Positions 47,226-56,553 are shown, numbered from the stretch's first letter. The stretch: 64,000 bases of DNA from Gordonia paraffinivorans NBRC 108238 (GCF_000344155.1 NZ_BAOQ01000009.1:35476-99475); one strand, 5' to 3'. Notes: generated by a model from the sequence alone, not told the origin. A program made the numbers and translations.

Positions 47226-47947
47226 GAGTCACCATTTTTGCATGTCGCGATATGCGCGAGCCCGCCGGTCCATGCCTCGGTGATGTCGTCGAGGCCGAGG
47301 CCGACGAGTGAGCTCCGGAACACGCGCAGCGGACCCGGTTCGACGCGGGCCGCCGACGGCACGACGAGGGTGGGGCAGCCGGCGGCGGTCGCGGCCTGGG
47401 TTCCGGTCGGCGAGTCCTCGACCGCCAGGCAGTCGGCGCTCGCCACGCCGAGGAGCTCGGCGGCGCGCAGATAGGGATCGGGCGCCGGCTTGCCGACGGG
47501 GACCTCGTCGCCGCAGACGGTCGCCGCGAACCGGTGCAGGCCGATGGTCTCCAGGGCGACGTCGGCGGCCTCGCGCACGGTGTTGGTCACCAGGACCATC
47601 GGGATGCCCGCGCCGGCGACCAGGTCGAGCGCCTCCACCGCGCCGGGGCGCCACGGGAGCCCCTGCGCGAACAGCTCGCCCACCCGGTCCAGCGTCCACC
47701 GGCCGTCGGCGGCGGGGTCGCGATCGGCCGGCGGGATGCCGGCCGCGACGTGGACCTTCGCCAGGGCGTCGGGCAGGGAGTTGCCGAGGGTCGACTCGCG
47801 CAGCTGCGGCGTCATGGCGATCCCGTGACGTTCGGCCAGCTCGCTCATCGCGATCTCCCACAGCGGCTCGGAGTCGAGCAGGGTGCCGTCCATGTCCCAG
47901 AGGACGGCGGCGGGGAGTCGGGAAGGGACGAAGAGGGAGTCGGTCAC
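47222..47947 (-). CDS. HAD-superfamily phosphatase (beta-phosphoglucomutase-like)
   Basis: The 241-residue protein is a HAD hydrolase with a helical cap. The nucleophile is Asp18 and the acid Asp20 in [13 protein letters not shown]; motif II is MVLVTNT, motif III Lys in [12 protein letters not shown] and motif IV EDSPTG. It resembles the CbbY/PGMB group. The substrate is unknown; it could be a phosphosugar or a house-cleaning phosphatase. GTG 47947 overlaps the regulator stop, and its own stop overlaps hisE, both by GTGA. Confidence 0.88.
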   Translation of the reverse strand: MTDSLFVPSRLPAAVLWDMDGTLLDSEPLWEIAMSELAERHGIAMTPQLRESTLGNSLPDALAKVHVAAGIPPADRDPAADGRWTLDRVGELFAQGLPWRPGAVEALDLVAGAGIPMVLVTNTVREAADVALETIGLHRFAATVCGDEVPVGKPAPDPYLRAAELLGVASADCLAVEDSPTGTQAATAAGCPTLVVPSAARVEPGPLRVFRSSLVGLGLDDITEAWTGGLAHIATCKNGDS

Positions 47948-48741
47948 CCCTGCATCATCCCAACCCACTGTCCGGTCGGCTCATCGGCCGGATAGAACAG
48001 CTCGACGGTCAGCTCCTCGAGGGTGATGTCACGCGGCGACCCGAACGTGGTGAGGGTGCTGAAGAAGGAGAGCTTCTGCTCGCCGAGGACCACCTCGAAC
48101 GGCACCAGCAGGCGGTCCGGCTCGTACACGGTCTCCCCTGCCGCGCGTCGCTCGTCGAGGCCGACGACCGTCTCGTACGACGACACCTCGCGCTCGAGTT
48201 CCACCAGTCGTTCGTCGCCCGTGATCCGCGTCATGCGGCGCAGCAGGTCGACGAGGTGGCCGCCCCACTCGTCGAAGTTGTGCGTCATGCGGGCGAAACC
48301 GTCGGGATGCAGCGACGCCCGGAACAGATTGACCGGGGCGGTCTGGAATCGCTCGGGAAGCAGGCCGAGGAACCGGACGGCGGCGTCGTTGGCCAGCACG
48401 ACGTTCCAGGTCCGGTCCAGCGCGACCCCGACATTGGGTTCGTGGGCGTCGAGCAGTCGCACGATCTCGGCGCGCACGCGCGACATCGTCTCGGCGTCGA
48501 GCGGCCGCTCCTCGTACCGCGGCGCGTACCCGGCCGTCACGAAGAGCGAATTGCGTTCCCGCAGCGGGATGTCCAGATGCTCGGCGAGAGCGTCCAACAG
48601 CGCGGGGCCGGGTCGCGACCGCCCGGTCTCGACGAAGCTGAGGTGACGGGGCGACACCCCCACCGCGTGGGCGAGGTCGAGCTGACTCACCGACCGCCGA
48701 GAACGCCACTGCCGCAGCATCGTCCCCACCTCGACGGTCAT
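47944..48741 (-). CDS. XRE-family regulator with MmyB-like ligand-binding domain
   Basis: The 265-residue protein has an N-terminal helix-turn-helix (residues 5-60, SQLDLAHAVGVSPRHLSFVETGRSRP split as SQLDLAHAVGVS and PRHLSFVETGRSRP). A C-terminal MmyB/MLTR-type domain (95-260) follows, with ALDRTWNVVLAND, NLFRASLHPDGFARM and FFSTLTTFGSP. MmyB domains bind fatty-acid-like ligands in the one solved case. These regulators usually control a neighbouring dehydrogenase or hydrolase; here it is coupled by GTGA to the HAD phosphatase and hisE. Start ATG 48741. Confidence 0.85.
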   Translation of the reverse strand: MTVEVGTMLRQWRSRRSVSQLDLAHAVGVSPRHLSFVETGRSRPGPALLDALAEHLDIPLRERNSLFVTAGYAPRYEERPLDAETMSRVRAEIVRLLDAHEPNVGVALDRTWNVVLANDAAVRFLGLLPERFQTAPVNLFRASLHPDGFARMTHNFDEWGGHLVDLLRRMTRITGDERLVELEREVSSYETVVGLDERRAAGETVYEPDRLLVPFEVVLGEQKLSFFSTLTTFGSPRDITLEELTVELFYPADEPTGQWVGMMQG

Positions 48742-48745
48742 GAAC

Positions 48746-49213
48746 TCACCGTAGGCAACCCTCGATGAGCTCGAGGGCGAACCCGATGGTCTGTGCGAGG
48801 ACTTCTTCGGGTTCGCCGTCGAACTCCTTGCAGGTGGCGCTGACCCGGCCGCGGTGGTCGAGACCGAACCACACCGTGCCGGGCGCGGCCTCGTCGGGCT
48901 CGGGGCCGGCCTCGCCGGTCACCGCGACGACGATCTCGGCGTCGAAGAGCCGTGCCGTGGTGGCCGCCATGGCACGAGCCGCCGTCTCGCTGACGACGGG
49001 CCCCTCCGGCACCTCGAGCAGGCCGTACTTCACGTCGGAGTGATAGGCGACGACACCGCCGCGGAACCAGGTGCCGGCCTGCGGGGCCTTGCTCAGCTCG
49101 CTGGCGAGGTTGCCGCCGGTCAGCGACTCGGCCACGGCGATGTGCTCGCCCCGGTCGAGGACTGCCTTCGCGATCTGCTCGCAGGTGTGGGAGAAGTCAC
49201 TCACATCGGACAT
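48746..49213 (-). CDS. stand-alone CinA C-terminal domain, NMN amidohydrolase-like (PncC)
   Basis: The 155-residue protein corresponds to the C-terminal CinA/PncC domain. Conserved features are IAVAESLTGGNLASEL (the active-site SLTGG), GGVVAYHSDVKYGLL, VVSETAARAMA and AVTGEAGPEP. PncC deamidates nicotinamide mononucleotide to NaMN in NAD recycling; the single-domain length fits this. The usual AVTGIAGP is AVTGEAGP here. ATG 49213 is the start. It ends 4 bp before the XRE regulator. Confidence 0.88.
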   Translation of the reverse strand: MSDVSDFSHTCEQIAKAVLDRGEHIAVAESLTGGNLASELSKAPQAGTWFRGGVVAYHSDVKYGLLEVPEGPVVSETAARAMAATTARLFDAEIVVAVTGEAGPEPDEAAPGTVWFGLDHRGRVSATCKEFDGEPEEVLAQTIGFALELIEGCLR

Positions 49214-49300
49214 GACCCGACGATTACCTCATCGGCGCGTCTTCAAACCACTACCCGGCGGGTAATCGCGCGCCGCGCACCGAGGCGTCACGCTGGGCCC

Positions 49301-50154
49301 ATGACACACGGGATTCACGAGCGGCAGGGCACGGCGCTGATCTCCCCGGCGATGGGCGTTCCCGCCCGGGTGTACCGGCGGTTGTCGGAAGCATTGGGGT
49401 CCGGGGCATTGGCGTCCGCGGCATCGGCGTCCGGGGCATCGGCGCAGTCCGGGTTCGAGGTGGGCGTGGTGGGGCGGCGCGGCGTGGAGGACGGCTCTCC
49501 CCGCCCGCACGCGCCGTCGACTGGTCACACGAGGACGAGGCGGACGACCTCGCCGAGGCGATCGCGGCGGCACGGGCCCGCACGGGCGGCCCGGTCCTGG
49601 TGATCGGCCACAGCCTGGGCGCTCAGCTGGCCGCGCTGGCGGCGCAACGCTCCGACCATCGACCGGACGGCATCGTCGCGATCGGGGCGTCGGTGCCGTG
49701 GTTCCGCCACTACGGCCGCCGCGCCGTGCCCTTCGCCGCACTCGCGGCCTCGGTCCGCCCGGTGACCGCCGTCGTCGGTCACTGGCCGCGGCAGGGCTTC
49801 GCCGGGCCGACGCCGCGGACCCTGATGCGCCAGTGGGCCCGGATGGTGCTGACCGGTCGCCCGCCCTTCGATCTCGACGGCTCGATCCGGGTTCGGGCGC
49901 TGATGGTCCGCCTCGGCGACGACGAACTGGTCACCGACCAAGCGGCGGCCGCGTACGAGGCGGCGTTCTCCCGCGACGTCGTCACCCGCTGGACCTACGA
50001 CGAGTCGTGCTGCCCGGCCGGCGGTGACGCGACGCATCTCGGATGGAGTCGCGCCCCCGAGGTGGTGGCCCGGCGGATCGCCGAGTGGTGGACGTCGGGG
50101 CCCGGCGCGGTGGTCACCGGTGAGATGCGTGAGGACGCACCCGAATCCGGCTGA
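49301..50154 (+). pseudogene. alpha/beta hydrolase, frameshifted near 49490-49505
   Basis: The N-terminal part (from ATG 49301, MTHGIHERQGTALISPAMG) and the C-terminal part lie in different frames. In the second frame the sequence reads AVDWSHEDEADDLAEAI just before the nucleophile elbow VIGHSLGAQLAAL (Ser in GHSLG), then VRLGDDELVT (acid) and GDATHLGW (His). Joining them needs one extra base (or two fewer) in the region GGCTCTCCCCGCCCG. A one-base loss in a C run, a sequencing error, or a true -1 shift are all possible. Without correction the first frame ends at 49603. A serine hydrolase of about 284 residues is expected from the intact gene. Confidence 0.75.
49391..49453 (+). repeat. 15-bp tandem repeat inside the frameshifted hydrolase
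   Basis: Three 15-bp units of the form GCATYGGSGTCCGSG (49391-49405, 49406-49420, 49421-49435) and a fourth 18-bp variant (49436-49453) are in tandem. They encode an Ala/Ser/Gly-rich insert between the helix RRLSEALGS and FEVGVVGRRG. The unit length keeps frame, so the repeat does not itself explain the frameshift downstream. Confidence 0.75.
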
Positions 50155-50157
50155 CGC

Positions 50158-51630
50158 TCAGGCCCTCCAGGTGCCGCTCGTCGATTCGATCCGCCGGCGG
50201 GTCCGTTCCGCGGTGGCACGGCCCCACTCGCCCGTGGAGACGTAGACGATCACGGCGAGGGCGAACCCGCAGGCGGCCATCGCGATCCACACCGGCCGCG
50301 CCGCGGCGGACAGACCGTCGGCGATCGAGCCGTCGATCCCGGCGAACGCGAGCGCGCCGAACACGGCCACACCGAGTGCGGTGCCGACCTGTCGCCCGGT
50401 CGAGGCCATCGCCGACGCCAGCCCCGCCTGGGTGCGGGGCATGCCGGACACCGCGCCGTTGGTGATCGGCGCGTTGAGGAAGCCGAAGCCGAGTCCGAAC
50501 ACCAGGTACGACGCGCCGACGTAGACATACGAGGTGTCCTCGCCCAGACCGATCAGCATGGCCGAGCCGGCGATGGTGGCGAACGAGCCGATCATCATCG
50601 GCAAGCGGGTGCCGCGGTCGCCCACGAGGCGACCCGCGATCGGTGCGCAGACCACCGACGCGGCGGCCATCGGAAGGGTCATCAGGCCCGCGTTCATCGG
50701 CGACAGGCCACGCACCTCCTGCAGGTACAGGGTGTTGAGGAACAGGAAGCCGCCGGTCGCGGCGAAGGCGATCACGGCACAGGCGACGGCGCTCGAGAAC
50801 GGTGCGCTGCCGAAGAACCGCGGGTCGAGCAGCGGCTCGTCGCGCCGGTTCTCGAACCACACCAGCGCGACCAGGGACACGGCCGAGATCAGGAAGCAGC
50901 CGAGGACCGTCGGAGAGGTCCAGCCGAGCGGCCGGCCCTCGATGATGGCGAAGGTGAGCGTGGCGAGGAAGGCCAGGATCAGCACCTGCCCGACGGGGTC
51001 GGCGCGTCGTGCGTGCTCGGCGCGCGACTCGGGGACGAACCGGGCGGTCAGCGCGATCGCGAGGAGGCAGACGGGCACGTTGAGCCAGAAGATCGCCTCC
51101 CACCCGATCCCGGACACGAGCGCTCCGCCCACGACCGGCCCGAACGCCATGCTCAGGCCGAATGCCGTGCCCCACACCCCGATCGCCTGCGCGCGTTCCC
51201 GCGGGTCGACGAAGACGTTGGTGACGATGGCGAGCGCGACCGGGTTGAGCATCGACCCGCCGATCGCCTGCACCATGCGGGCGCCGATGAGGAACTCCGC
51301 GGTCGGCGCGAGCGAACACAGGACCGACGCCACCCCGAAGACCAGCAGGCCGAGCTGGAAGATCCGCTTGCGCCCGAAGCGGTCTCCGAGCGTCCCGCCG
51401 AAGATCAGCAGGCTCGCGATCACCAGCGCGTACGAGTCGATCACCCACTGCAGCTGCGACTCGGTCGCGTCGAGGTCGCGGCCGATGGACGGGATCGCGA
51501 CGTTGAGCGCGGAGACGTCGAGACCGACGATGAACAGGCTGAGGCAGCACGTCGCGAGGATGACGAGGCGGTCGCGGCGGGTCAGGGTGCCGCCGGCCGA
51601 ACGCGCGCGCAGTGCGGACACGCGGCTCAC
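50158..51630 (-). CDS. MFS drug exporter (DHA2-type)
   Basis: The 490-residue protein has about fourteen hydrophobic segments and the 14-TM DHA2 signatures: ALNVAIPSIGRDLDA (motif D1-like), GDRFGRKRIFQLGLLVFG (motif A) and FGPVVGGALVSGIGWEAIFWLN (split as FGPVVGGALVSG, IGWEAIFWLN; motif C). It is a proton-driven multidrug exporter candidate. GTG 51630 overlaps the marR-type stop by GTGA, so the regulator controls it directly. Its gene ends within 4 bp of the convergent hydrolase stop. Confidence 0.92.
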   Translation of the reverse strand: MSRVSALRARSAGGTLTRRDRLVILATCCLSLFIVGLDVSALNVAIPSIGRDLDATESQLQWVIDSYALVIASLLIFGGTLGDRFGRKRIFQLGLLVFGVASVLCSLAPTAEFLIGARMVQAIGGSMLNPVALAIVTNVFVDPRERAQAIGVWGTAFGLSMAFGPVVGGALVSGIGWEAIFWLNVPVCLLAIALTARFVPESRAEHARRADPVGQVLILAFLATLTFAIIEGRPLGWTSPTVLGCFLISAVSLVALVWFENRRDEPLLDPRFFGSAPFSSAVACAVIAFAATGGFLFLNTLYLQEVRGLSPMNAGLMTLPMAAASVVCAPIAGRLVGDRGTRLPMMIGSFATIAGSAMLIGLGEDTSYVYVGASYLVFGLGFGFLNAPITNGAVSGMPRTQAGLASAMASTGRQVGTALGVAVFGALAFAGIDGSIADGLSAAARPVWIAMAACGFALAVIVYVSTGEWGRATAERTRRRIESTSGTWRA

Positions 51631-52079
51631 GACTCCGCCGCCCGGCGGAGCTTGTCGAGGAGGCCGGCGAGCTGCCGCAGCTCGGCTCCGTCGAGGGCGT
51701 CGAACATGGCCGGGGCCACGGCCGGATTGTCGATGACCTCGGTGACCACCCGACGTCCGGCGTCGGTGATGGTGACGAGCCGGCAGCGGCGATCCGACGG
51801 CTCGGGCTCGCGGGTGACCAGCCCGCGCTCGACCAGGTCGTCGACGATCCCGCTCATCGCCGACTTGTCGACCCCCATGCCCTCGGCGAGCTCACGCTGC
51901 GTCATCGGCCGCTCGGCGACCCGTCGCAGCGCGCGGAACCGGCTGAAGGGGATGTCGATGACCTCGGTGATCCGCGCCCGCGACTCCCGGGCCCGATCAC
52001 GCACGAGGCCGTTCATCGCGAACCACACCGTGGTCGCCGTGGGATCGGCGACGCCCCTCCGCGAGTTGGTTGTAGGCAT
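51627..52079 (-). CDS. MarR-family repressor of the MFS exporter
   Basis: The 150-residue winged-helix protein has the MarR DNA-binding core: FSRFRALRRVAERPMTQRELAEGMGVDKSAMSGIVDDLVERGLV (in pieces MTQRELAEGMGVDKSAMSG, VDDLVERGLV) followed by the wing EPSDRRCRLVTITDAGR. It is co-transcribed with the exporter. A perfect palindrome overlapping its -10 region indicates autorepression. ATG 52079 appears to be the 5' end of a leaderless mRNA. Confidence 0.92.
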   Translation of the reverse strand: MPTTNSRRGVADPTATTVWFAMNGLVRDRARESRARITEVIDIPFSRFRALRRVAERPMTQRELAEGMGVDKSAMSGIVDDLVERGLVTREPEPSDRRCRLVTITDAGRRVVTEVIDNPAVAPAMFDALDGAELRQLAGLLDKLRRAAES

Positions 52080-52085
52080 TCAACG

Positions 52086-52091
52086 ATTGTA
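52086..52091 (-). promoter_or_regulatory. candidate -10 of the leaderless marR-MFS operon
   Basis: On the minus strand TACAAT is followed by CGTTGA and the ATG at 52079, the spacing expected for a leaderless start. It overlaps the palindromic operator by five bases. Confidence 0.6.
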
Positions 52092-52100
52092 GATCTACAA
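52087..52100. promoter_or_regulatory. palindromic MarR operator
   Basis: TTGTAGATCTACAA is a perfect 14-bp palindrome. It overlaps the -10 element TACAAT of the regulator gene, so a bound MarR dimer would block RNA polymerase. The A+T-rich half-site pattern is typical of MarR operators. Confidence 0.8.
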
Positions 52101-52156
52101 CAATCCGGGCCCGTGGCCGGCAGCGAGGTCGCGGGCGAGCCGAGTGCGGCCGGGAG

Positions 52157-52927
52157 TCAGCGGCCGACGCCCTGCCCGTGGCGCCCCTCCCCACCGGCGA
52201 AACGGGAGGCGCCGGCGGCGGTGTCCGCGGCCAGCGACACCATGCCGTGGTGGAGCTCGTTGACCATCGCCGAATCGGCGTCCATGCCGTGCTGCTCGCG
52301 CACCGACGCCCGGTCCTCGCGCAGGCACGTCTGCGGGAAGGCCGCGATCTGCTCGGCGAGTTCGACGGCGGCGTCGAGCGCCGTGCCCGATGGGACCACA
52401 CGGTTGGCCAGGCCGATCTGCAGCGCCTCGTCGGCGGTGACCGCACGCCCGGTGAGGATCAGGTCCATCGCACGGCTCTCCCCGATCAGCCGCGGCAGGC
52501 GCACCGTGCCGCCGTCGATCAGCGGCACTCCCCAGCGGCGGCAGAACACCCCGAAGACGGCGTCCTCGTCGGCCACCCGGAGGTCGGCCCACAACGCCAG
52601 CTCGAGGCCCCCGGCCACCGCGTGGCCGGAGACCGCCGCGATCACCGGCTTGGACAGGTTCATCCGCGTCGGCCCCATCGGGCCGTCGCCGTCGAACTCC
52701 ACCCGGTTCGGGTCACCGTCGGCGATGGCCTTGAGATCCGCTCCGGCACAGAAGGTCCCGCCTTCGCCGTAGAGGACGGCCACCGACGCGGACTCGTCGG
52801 CGTCGAATCTCCGGAACGCGTCGGCGAGGGCCTGTGCGGTACGACGGTCGACGGCGTTGCGCCGCTCGGCCCGGTCGATCCCGATGATCCGTACCGGCCC
52901 CCGCGACCGCTCGATCACTGTGCTCAC
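52157..52927 (-). CDS. enoyl-CoA hydratase/isomerase family protein
   Basis: The 256-residue crotonase-fold protein has the CoA-binding and oxyanion-hole segments GTFCAGADLKAIADG and AAVSGHAVAGGLELALWADL, and VPLIDGGTVRLPRLIGESRAM. The usual first catalytic Glu is near GGTVRLP (Gly/Asp-Gly here), so it may be an isomerase or hydrolase rather than a classic hydratase. GTG 52927 follows AAGGGG. It lies 22 bp after metH on the same strand but probably has no functional link. Confidence 0.87.
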   Translation of the reverse strand: MSTVIERSRGPVRIIGIDRAERRNAVDRRTAQALADAFRRFDADESASVAVLYGEGGTFCAGADLKAIADGDPNRVEFDGDGPMGPTRMNLSKPVIAAVSGHAVAGGLELALWADLRVADEDAVFGVFCRRWGVPLIDGGTVRLPRLIGESRAMDLILTGRAVTADEALQIGLANRVVPSGTALDAAVELAEQIAAFPQTCLREDRASVREQHGMDADSAMVNELHHGMVSLAADTAAGASRFAGGEGRHGQGVGR

Positions 52928-52949
52928 GATCGCCCCTTCTCGACGCCGG

Positions 52950-55900
52950 CTACGTGTTGAAGTACTTGGCCTCGGGATGGTGCAGCACGAACGCGTCGGT
53001 GGACTGCTCGGGATGCAGCTGCAGCTCCTCCGACAGCTCGACGCCGATGCGCTCGGGTTCGAGCAGCGCGACCATCTTGGCGCGGTCCTCGAGGTTCGGG
53101 CAGGCGCCGTAACCGAACGAGAAGCGCGCACCGCGGTATTCGAGGTCGAAAAAGCCCTGCGGGTGCTCCGGATCCTCGGCGGCCACACTGCGGTCGTCGA
53201 ACCGCAACTCGCTGCGCACCCGCTGATGCCAGTACTCGGCGAGCGCCTCGGTCAGTTGCACGCCGATGCCGTGCACCTCGAGGTAGTCGCGGTAGGCGTT
53301 CTCGGCGAACAGCTTGTTGGCGAAGTCGGCGATCGGCTGCCCCATCGTCACCAGTTGGAACGGCATGACGTCGACCTTGCCGGCTTCCTTCGCCGCCTCG
53401 CGCGACCGGATGAAGTCGGCGATGCACAGGAAGCGCGAGCGCTGCTGGCGCGGGAACGAGAAGCTGTGGCGCACCTCGGCATCCGGATCCGGCTCGGCGA
53501 GCACGTGGACCGTGTCGCCCTCGCTCACCGCCGGGAAGTACCCGTACACCACCGCTGCGTGCTGCAGGATGTTCTCGGTCGCGAGGCGGTCGATCCAGTA
53601 CCGCAGCCGCGGACGGCCCTCGGTCTCGACGAGCTCCTCGTACGACGGGCCCTCGCCGCCGCGGGCTCCGCGCAGGCCCCACTGGCCGAGGAACAGCGCA
53701 CGCTCGTCGAGGAACTGCAGATAGTCGTGGACCGGGATGCCCTTGACGATCCGGGTCCCCCAGAACGGCGGCGTCGGGATCTCGTTGTCAGCGGCCACAT
53801 CCGACCGCTCGGGCACCTCGACCGGCGTCTCGGCGGCCTTGCGCTTCTCGGCGATCCGCTTGGAGCGCTCGTGACGCGCCTTGCGCTCGGCGGCCTTGGC
53901 GGCGGCCGCCTTGGCCTCCTCGCTGTCCGGATCGGGACCTTCGCCGCGCTTGCGGGCCATGATCTCGTCCATCAGGCGCAGACCCTCGAACGCGTCACGC
54001 GCGTAGTGCACGTCGCCCTCGTAGACGTCGGACAGGTCGTTCTCGACGTAGGTGCGCGTCAGCGCGGCGCCGCCGAGCAGCACCGGGTACTCGTCGGCGA
54101 GGCCCCGGGAATTGATCTCCTCGAGGTTCTCCTTCATCACCACGGTCGACTTCACGAGCAGACCCGACATGCCGATGACGTCGGCCCGCTTGTCCGCGGC
54201 GACCTCGAGGATCGTCGAGATCGGCTGCTTGATGCCGATGTTGACGACCTCGTAGCCGTTGTTCGACAGGATGATGTCGACGAGGTTCTTGCCGATGTCG
54301 TGCACGTCGCCCTTGACGGTCGCGAGCACGATGCGACCCTTGCCGTCCTCGCCGGTCGACTCCATGTGCGGTTCGAGGTGGGCCACCGCGGCCTTCATCA
54401 CCTCGGCGGACTGCAGCACGAAGGGCAGCTGCATCTGGCCCGAGCCGAACAGCTCGCCGACGGTCTTCATGCCCGACAACAGGGTGTCGTTGATGATCGC
54501 CAGCGGCGGGACCTGCTTCATCGCCTCGTCGAGGTCGTCGGTCAGGCCGTCGCGCTCGCCGTCGACGATGCGCCGTTCCAGACGCTCGAACAGCGGCAGC
54601 TTGGCCAGCTCCTGCGCACGCGACTCACGCGCCGACGCCGCCGACACGCCCTCGAACAGCTGCATGAGCTTCTGCAGCGGGTCGTAGCCCTCGCGGCGAC
54701 GGTCGTAGACGAGATCGAGCGCGACCTGGCGGTGCTCCTCGGGGATGCGCGCCATCGGCAGGATCTTCGAGGCGTGCACGATCGCGGTGTCGAGACCGGC
54801 CTGGACGCACTCGTGCAGGAACACCGAGTTGAGCACCTGCCGCGCGGCCGGGTTCAGGCCGAACGAGATGTTCGAGATGCCCAGCGTGAAGTGGACGTCG
54901 GGATGCGCCTCCTTGAGGCGACGGATCGCCTCGATGGTCTCGATGCCGTCGCGCCGGACCTCCTCCTGACCCGTGGAGATCGGGAAGGTCAGGGCGTCGA
55001 TGATGATGTCCTCTTCGGCGAGGCCCCAGTTGCCGGTGATGTCGGCGATGAGGCGCTCGGCGACCCGGACCTTCCAGTCCGCGGTGCGCGCCTGCCCCTC
55101 CTCGTCGATCGTGAGCGCCACGACCGCGGCGCCGTGCTCGACGACGAGCTCCATGATCTTGTGGAACCGCGAGTCCGGGCCGTCGCCGTCCTCGTAGTTC
55201 ACCGAGTTGACCGCGCAGCGTCCGCCCAGCGTCTCCAGCCCGGCGCGGATGACGTCGGGCTCGGTCGAGTCGAGCATGATCGGCAGCGTCGACGACGTCG
55301 CGAAGCGGCTCGCCAGGGCGGTCATGTCGGCGGCGCCGTCGCGACCCACGTAGTCGACGTTGAGGTCGAGCATGTGCGCGCCGTCGCGCGTCTGGTCCTT
55401 GGCGATGTCCAGGCACTTCTGGTAGTCGCCGGCGATCATCGCCTCGCGGAAGGCCTTGGACCCGTTCGTGTTGGTCCGCTCGCCGATCACCAGGAAGCTG
55501 GCGTCCTGGTCGAACGGGACCGCGGTGTAGAGCGAGGAGGTCTCCGAGACGTGCTCGGGCCGGCGGCTCGCGGGCGTGACCCCGGCGACCGCCTCGGCGA
55601 CCTGGCGGATGTGCTCGGGGGTGGTGCCGCAGCAGCCGCCGACGAACTGCAGGCCGAACTCGCCGACGAACCCGGCGAGGGCCTCGGCCAGCTCCTCCGG
55701 CGTCAGCGGGTACTCGGCGCCGTTCGGGCCGAGCACGGGCAGGCCCGCGTTCGGCATGACCGAGACCGGGAGCCGCGCGTGCTTGGACAGGTAGCGCAGG
55801 TGCTCGCTCATCTCGGCGGGACCGGTCGCGCAGTTCAGGCCGATCACGTCGACGCCGAGCGGCTCGATGGCGGCCAGTGCGGCACCGATCTCCGAACCGA

Positions 55901-56540
55901 GCAGCATCGTGCCGGTGGTCTCCACGGTCACGTGGGTGATGATCGGGATGCGTCGGCCGACCCGGTCCATGGCCCGGCGCGCCGCGACGACCGCCGCCTT
56001 CACCTGCAGCAGGTCCTGGCACGTCTCGATGAGCACCGCGTCGGCGCCGCCCTCGAGCATGCCGATGACGCATTCGATGTAGGCGTCGCGGATCACCGCG
56101 AAGGTGGTGTGACCGAGGCTGGGCAGCTTGGTGCCCGGGCCGATCGAACCGAGCACGTAGCGGTCGGTCCCGTCGGCCGACGGCCCCATCTCGTCGGCGA
56201 CGCCGCGGGCGATCGCGGTGCCCTTGTAGGCCAGCTCGCGGATGCGGTCGGCGATGTCGTAGTCGCCGAGGTTGGACAGGTTGCAGCCGAAGGTGTTGGT
56301 CTCCACCGCGTCCGCACCTGCCTCGAAGTAGGCGCGATGGATGGCCTCGAGCACGTCCGGGCGGGTGTCGTTGAGGATCTCGTTGCAGCCCTCGAGGCCG
56401 AGGAAGTCGTCGAGGGTCAGATCCGCGGCCTGCAGCATCGTGCCCATCGCCCCGTCGCCGATCAGCACTCGCCGCGACATCGACGACATGAAGGTCGTGT
56501 CGAAGTCGCTCGGTCGGTGGCCGGGGTTCTCGAAGGACAT
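52950..56540 (-). CDS. metH: cobalamin-dependent methionine synthase MetH
   Basis: MetH transfers a methyl group from methyltetrahydrofolate to homocysteine through methylcobalamin. The 1196-residue protein has all four modules in order: homocysteine domain with zinc Cys in GLNCATGP and VGGCCGTTPEH; folate domain (VIGERTNTNGSKAF, LDSTEPDVIRAGLE); cobalamin domain with DVHDIGKN supplying the cobalt-ligating His; and the C-terminal SAM-activation domain (RFSFGYGACPNLEDRAK). The chosen ATG 56540 gives the standard start. TACGCT seven bases upstream suggests a leaderless mRNA; no riboswitch is seen. It is the main user of the B12 made by the cob cluster. Confidence 0.97.
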   Translation of the reverse strand: MSFENPGHRPSDFDTTFMSSMSRRVLIGDGAMGTMLQAADLTLDDFLGLEGCNEILNDTRPDVLEAIHRAYFEAGADAVETNTFGCNLSNLGDYDIADRIRELAYKGTAIARGVADEMGPSADGTDRYVLGSIGPGTKLPSLGHTTFAVIRDAYIECVIGMLEGGADAVLIETCQDLLQVKAAVVAARRAMDRVGRRIPIITHVTVETTGTMLLGSEIGAALAAIEPLGVDVIGLNCATGPAEMSEHLRYLSKHARLPVSVMPNAGLPVLGPNGAEYPLTPEELAEALAGFVGEFGLQFVGGCCGTTPEHIRQVAEAVAGVTPASRRPEHVSETSSLYTAVPFDQDASFLVIGERTNTNGSKAFREAMIAGDYQKCLDIAKDQTRDGAHMLDLNVDYVGRDGAADMTALASRFATSSTLPIMLDSTEPDVIRAGLETLGGRCAVNSVNYEDGDGPDSRFHKIMELVVEHGAAVVALTIDEEGQARTADWKVRVAERLIADITGNWGLAEEDIIIDALTFPISTGQEEVRRDGIETIEAIRRLKEAHPDVHFTLGISNISFGLNPAARQVLNSVFLHECVQAGLDTAIVHASKILPMARIPEEHRQVALDLVYDRRREGYDPLQKLMQLFEGVSAASARESRAQELAKLPLFERLERRIVDGERDGLTDDLDEAMKQVPPLAIINDTLLSGMKTVGELFGSGQMQLPFVLQSAEVMKAAVAHLEPHMESTGEDGKGRIVLATVKGDVHDIGKNLVDIILSNNGYEVVNIGIKQPISTILEVAADKRADVIGMSGLLVKSTVVMKENLEEINSRGLADEYPVLLGGAALTRTYVENDLSDVYEGDVHYARDAFEGLRLMDEIMARKRGEGPDPDSEEAKAAAAKAAERKARHERSKRIAEKRKAAETPVEVPERSDVAADNEIPTPPFWGTRIVKGIPVHDYLQFLDERALFLGQWGLRGARGGEGPSYEELVETEGRPRLRYWIDRLATENILQHAAVVYGYFPAVSEGDTVHVLAEPDPDAEVRHSFSFPRQQRSRFLCIADFIRSREAAKEAGKVDVMPFQLVTMGQPIADFANKLFAENAYRDYLEVHGIGVQLTEALAEYWHQRVRSELRFDDRSVAAEDPEHPQGFFDLEYRGARFSFGYGACPNLEDRAKMVALLEPERIGVELSEELQLHPEQSTDAFVLHHPEAKYFNT

Positions 56541-56547
56541 GGTTGAC

Positions 56548-56553
56548 AGCGTA
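56548..56553 (-). promoter_or_regulatory. candidate -10 of leaderless metH
   Basis: On the minus strand TACGCT is followed by GTCAACC and the ATG at 56540. Only 26 bp separate it from the -10 of the divergent PAC2 gene. Confidence 0.55.

Noticed and set aside
52857..56546. A 1229-codon plus-strand frame opposite metH
   Set aside because: Antisense shadow of a high-G+C gene with strong third-position bias; metH motifs are complete on the other strand.
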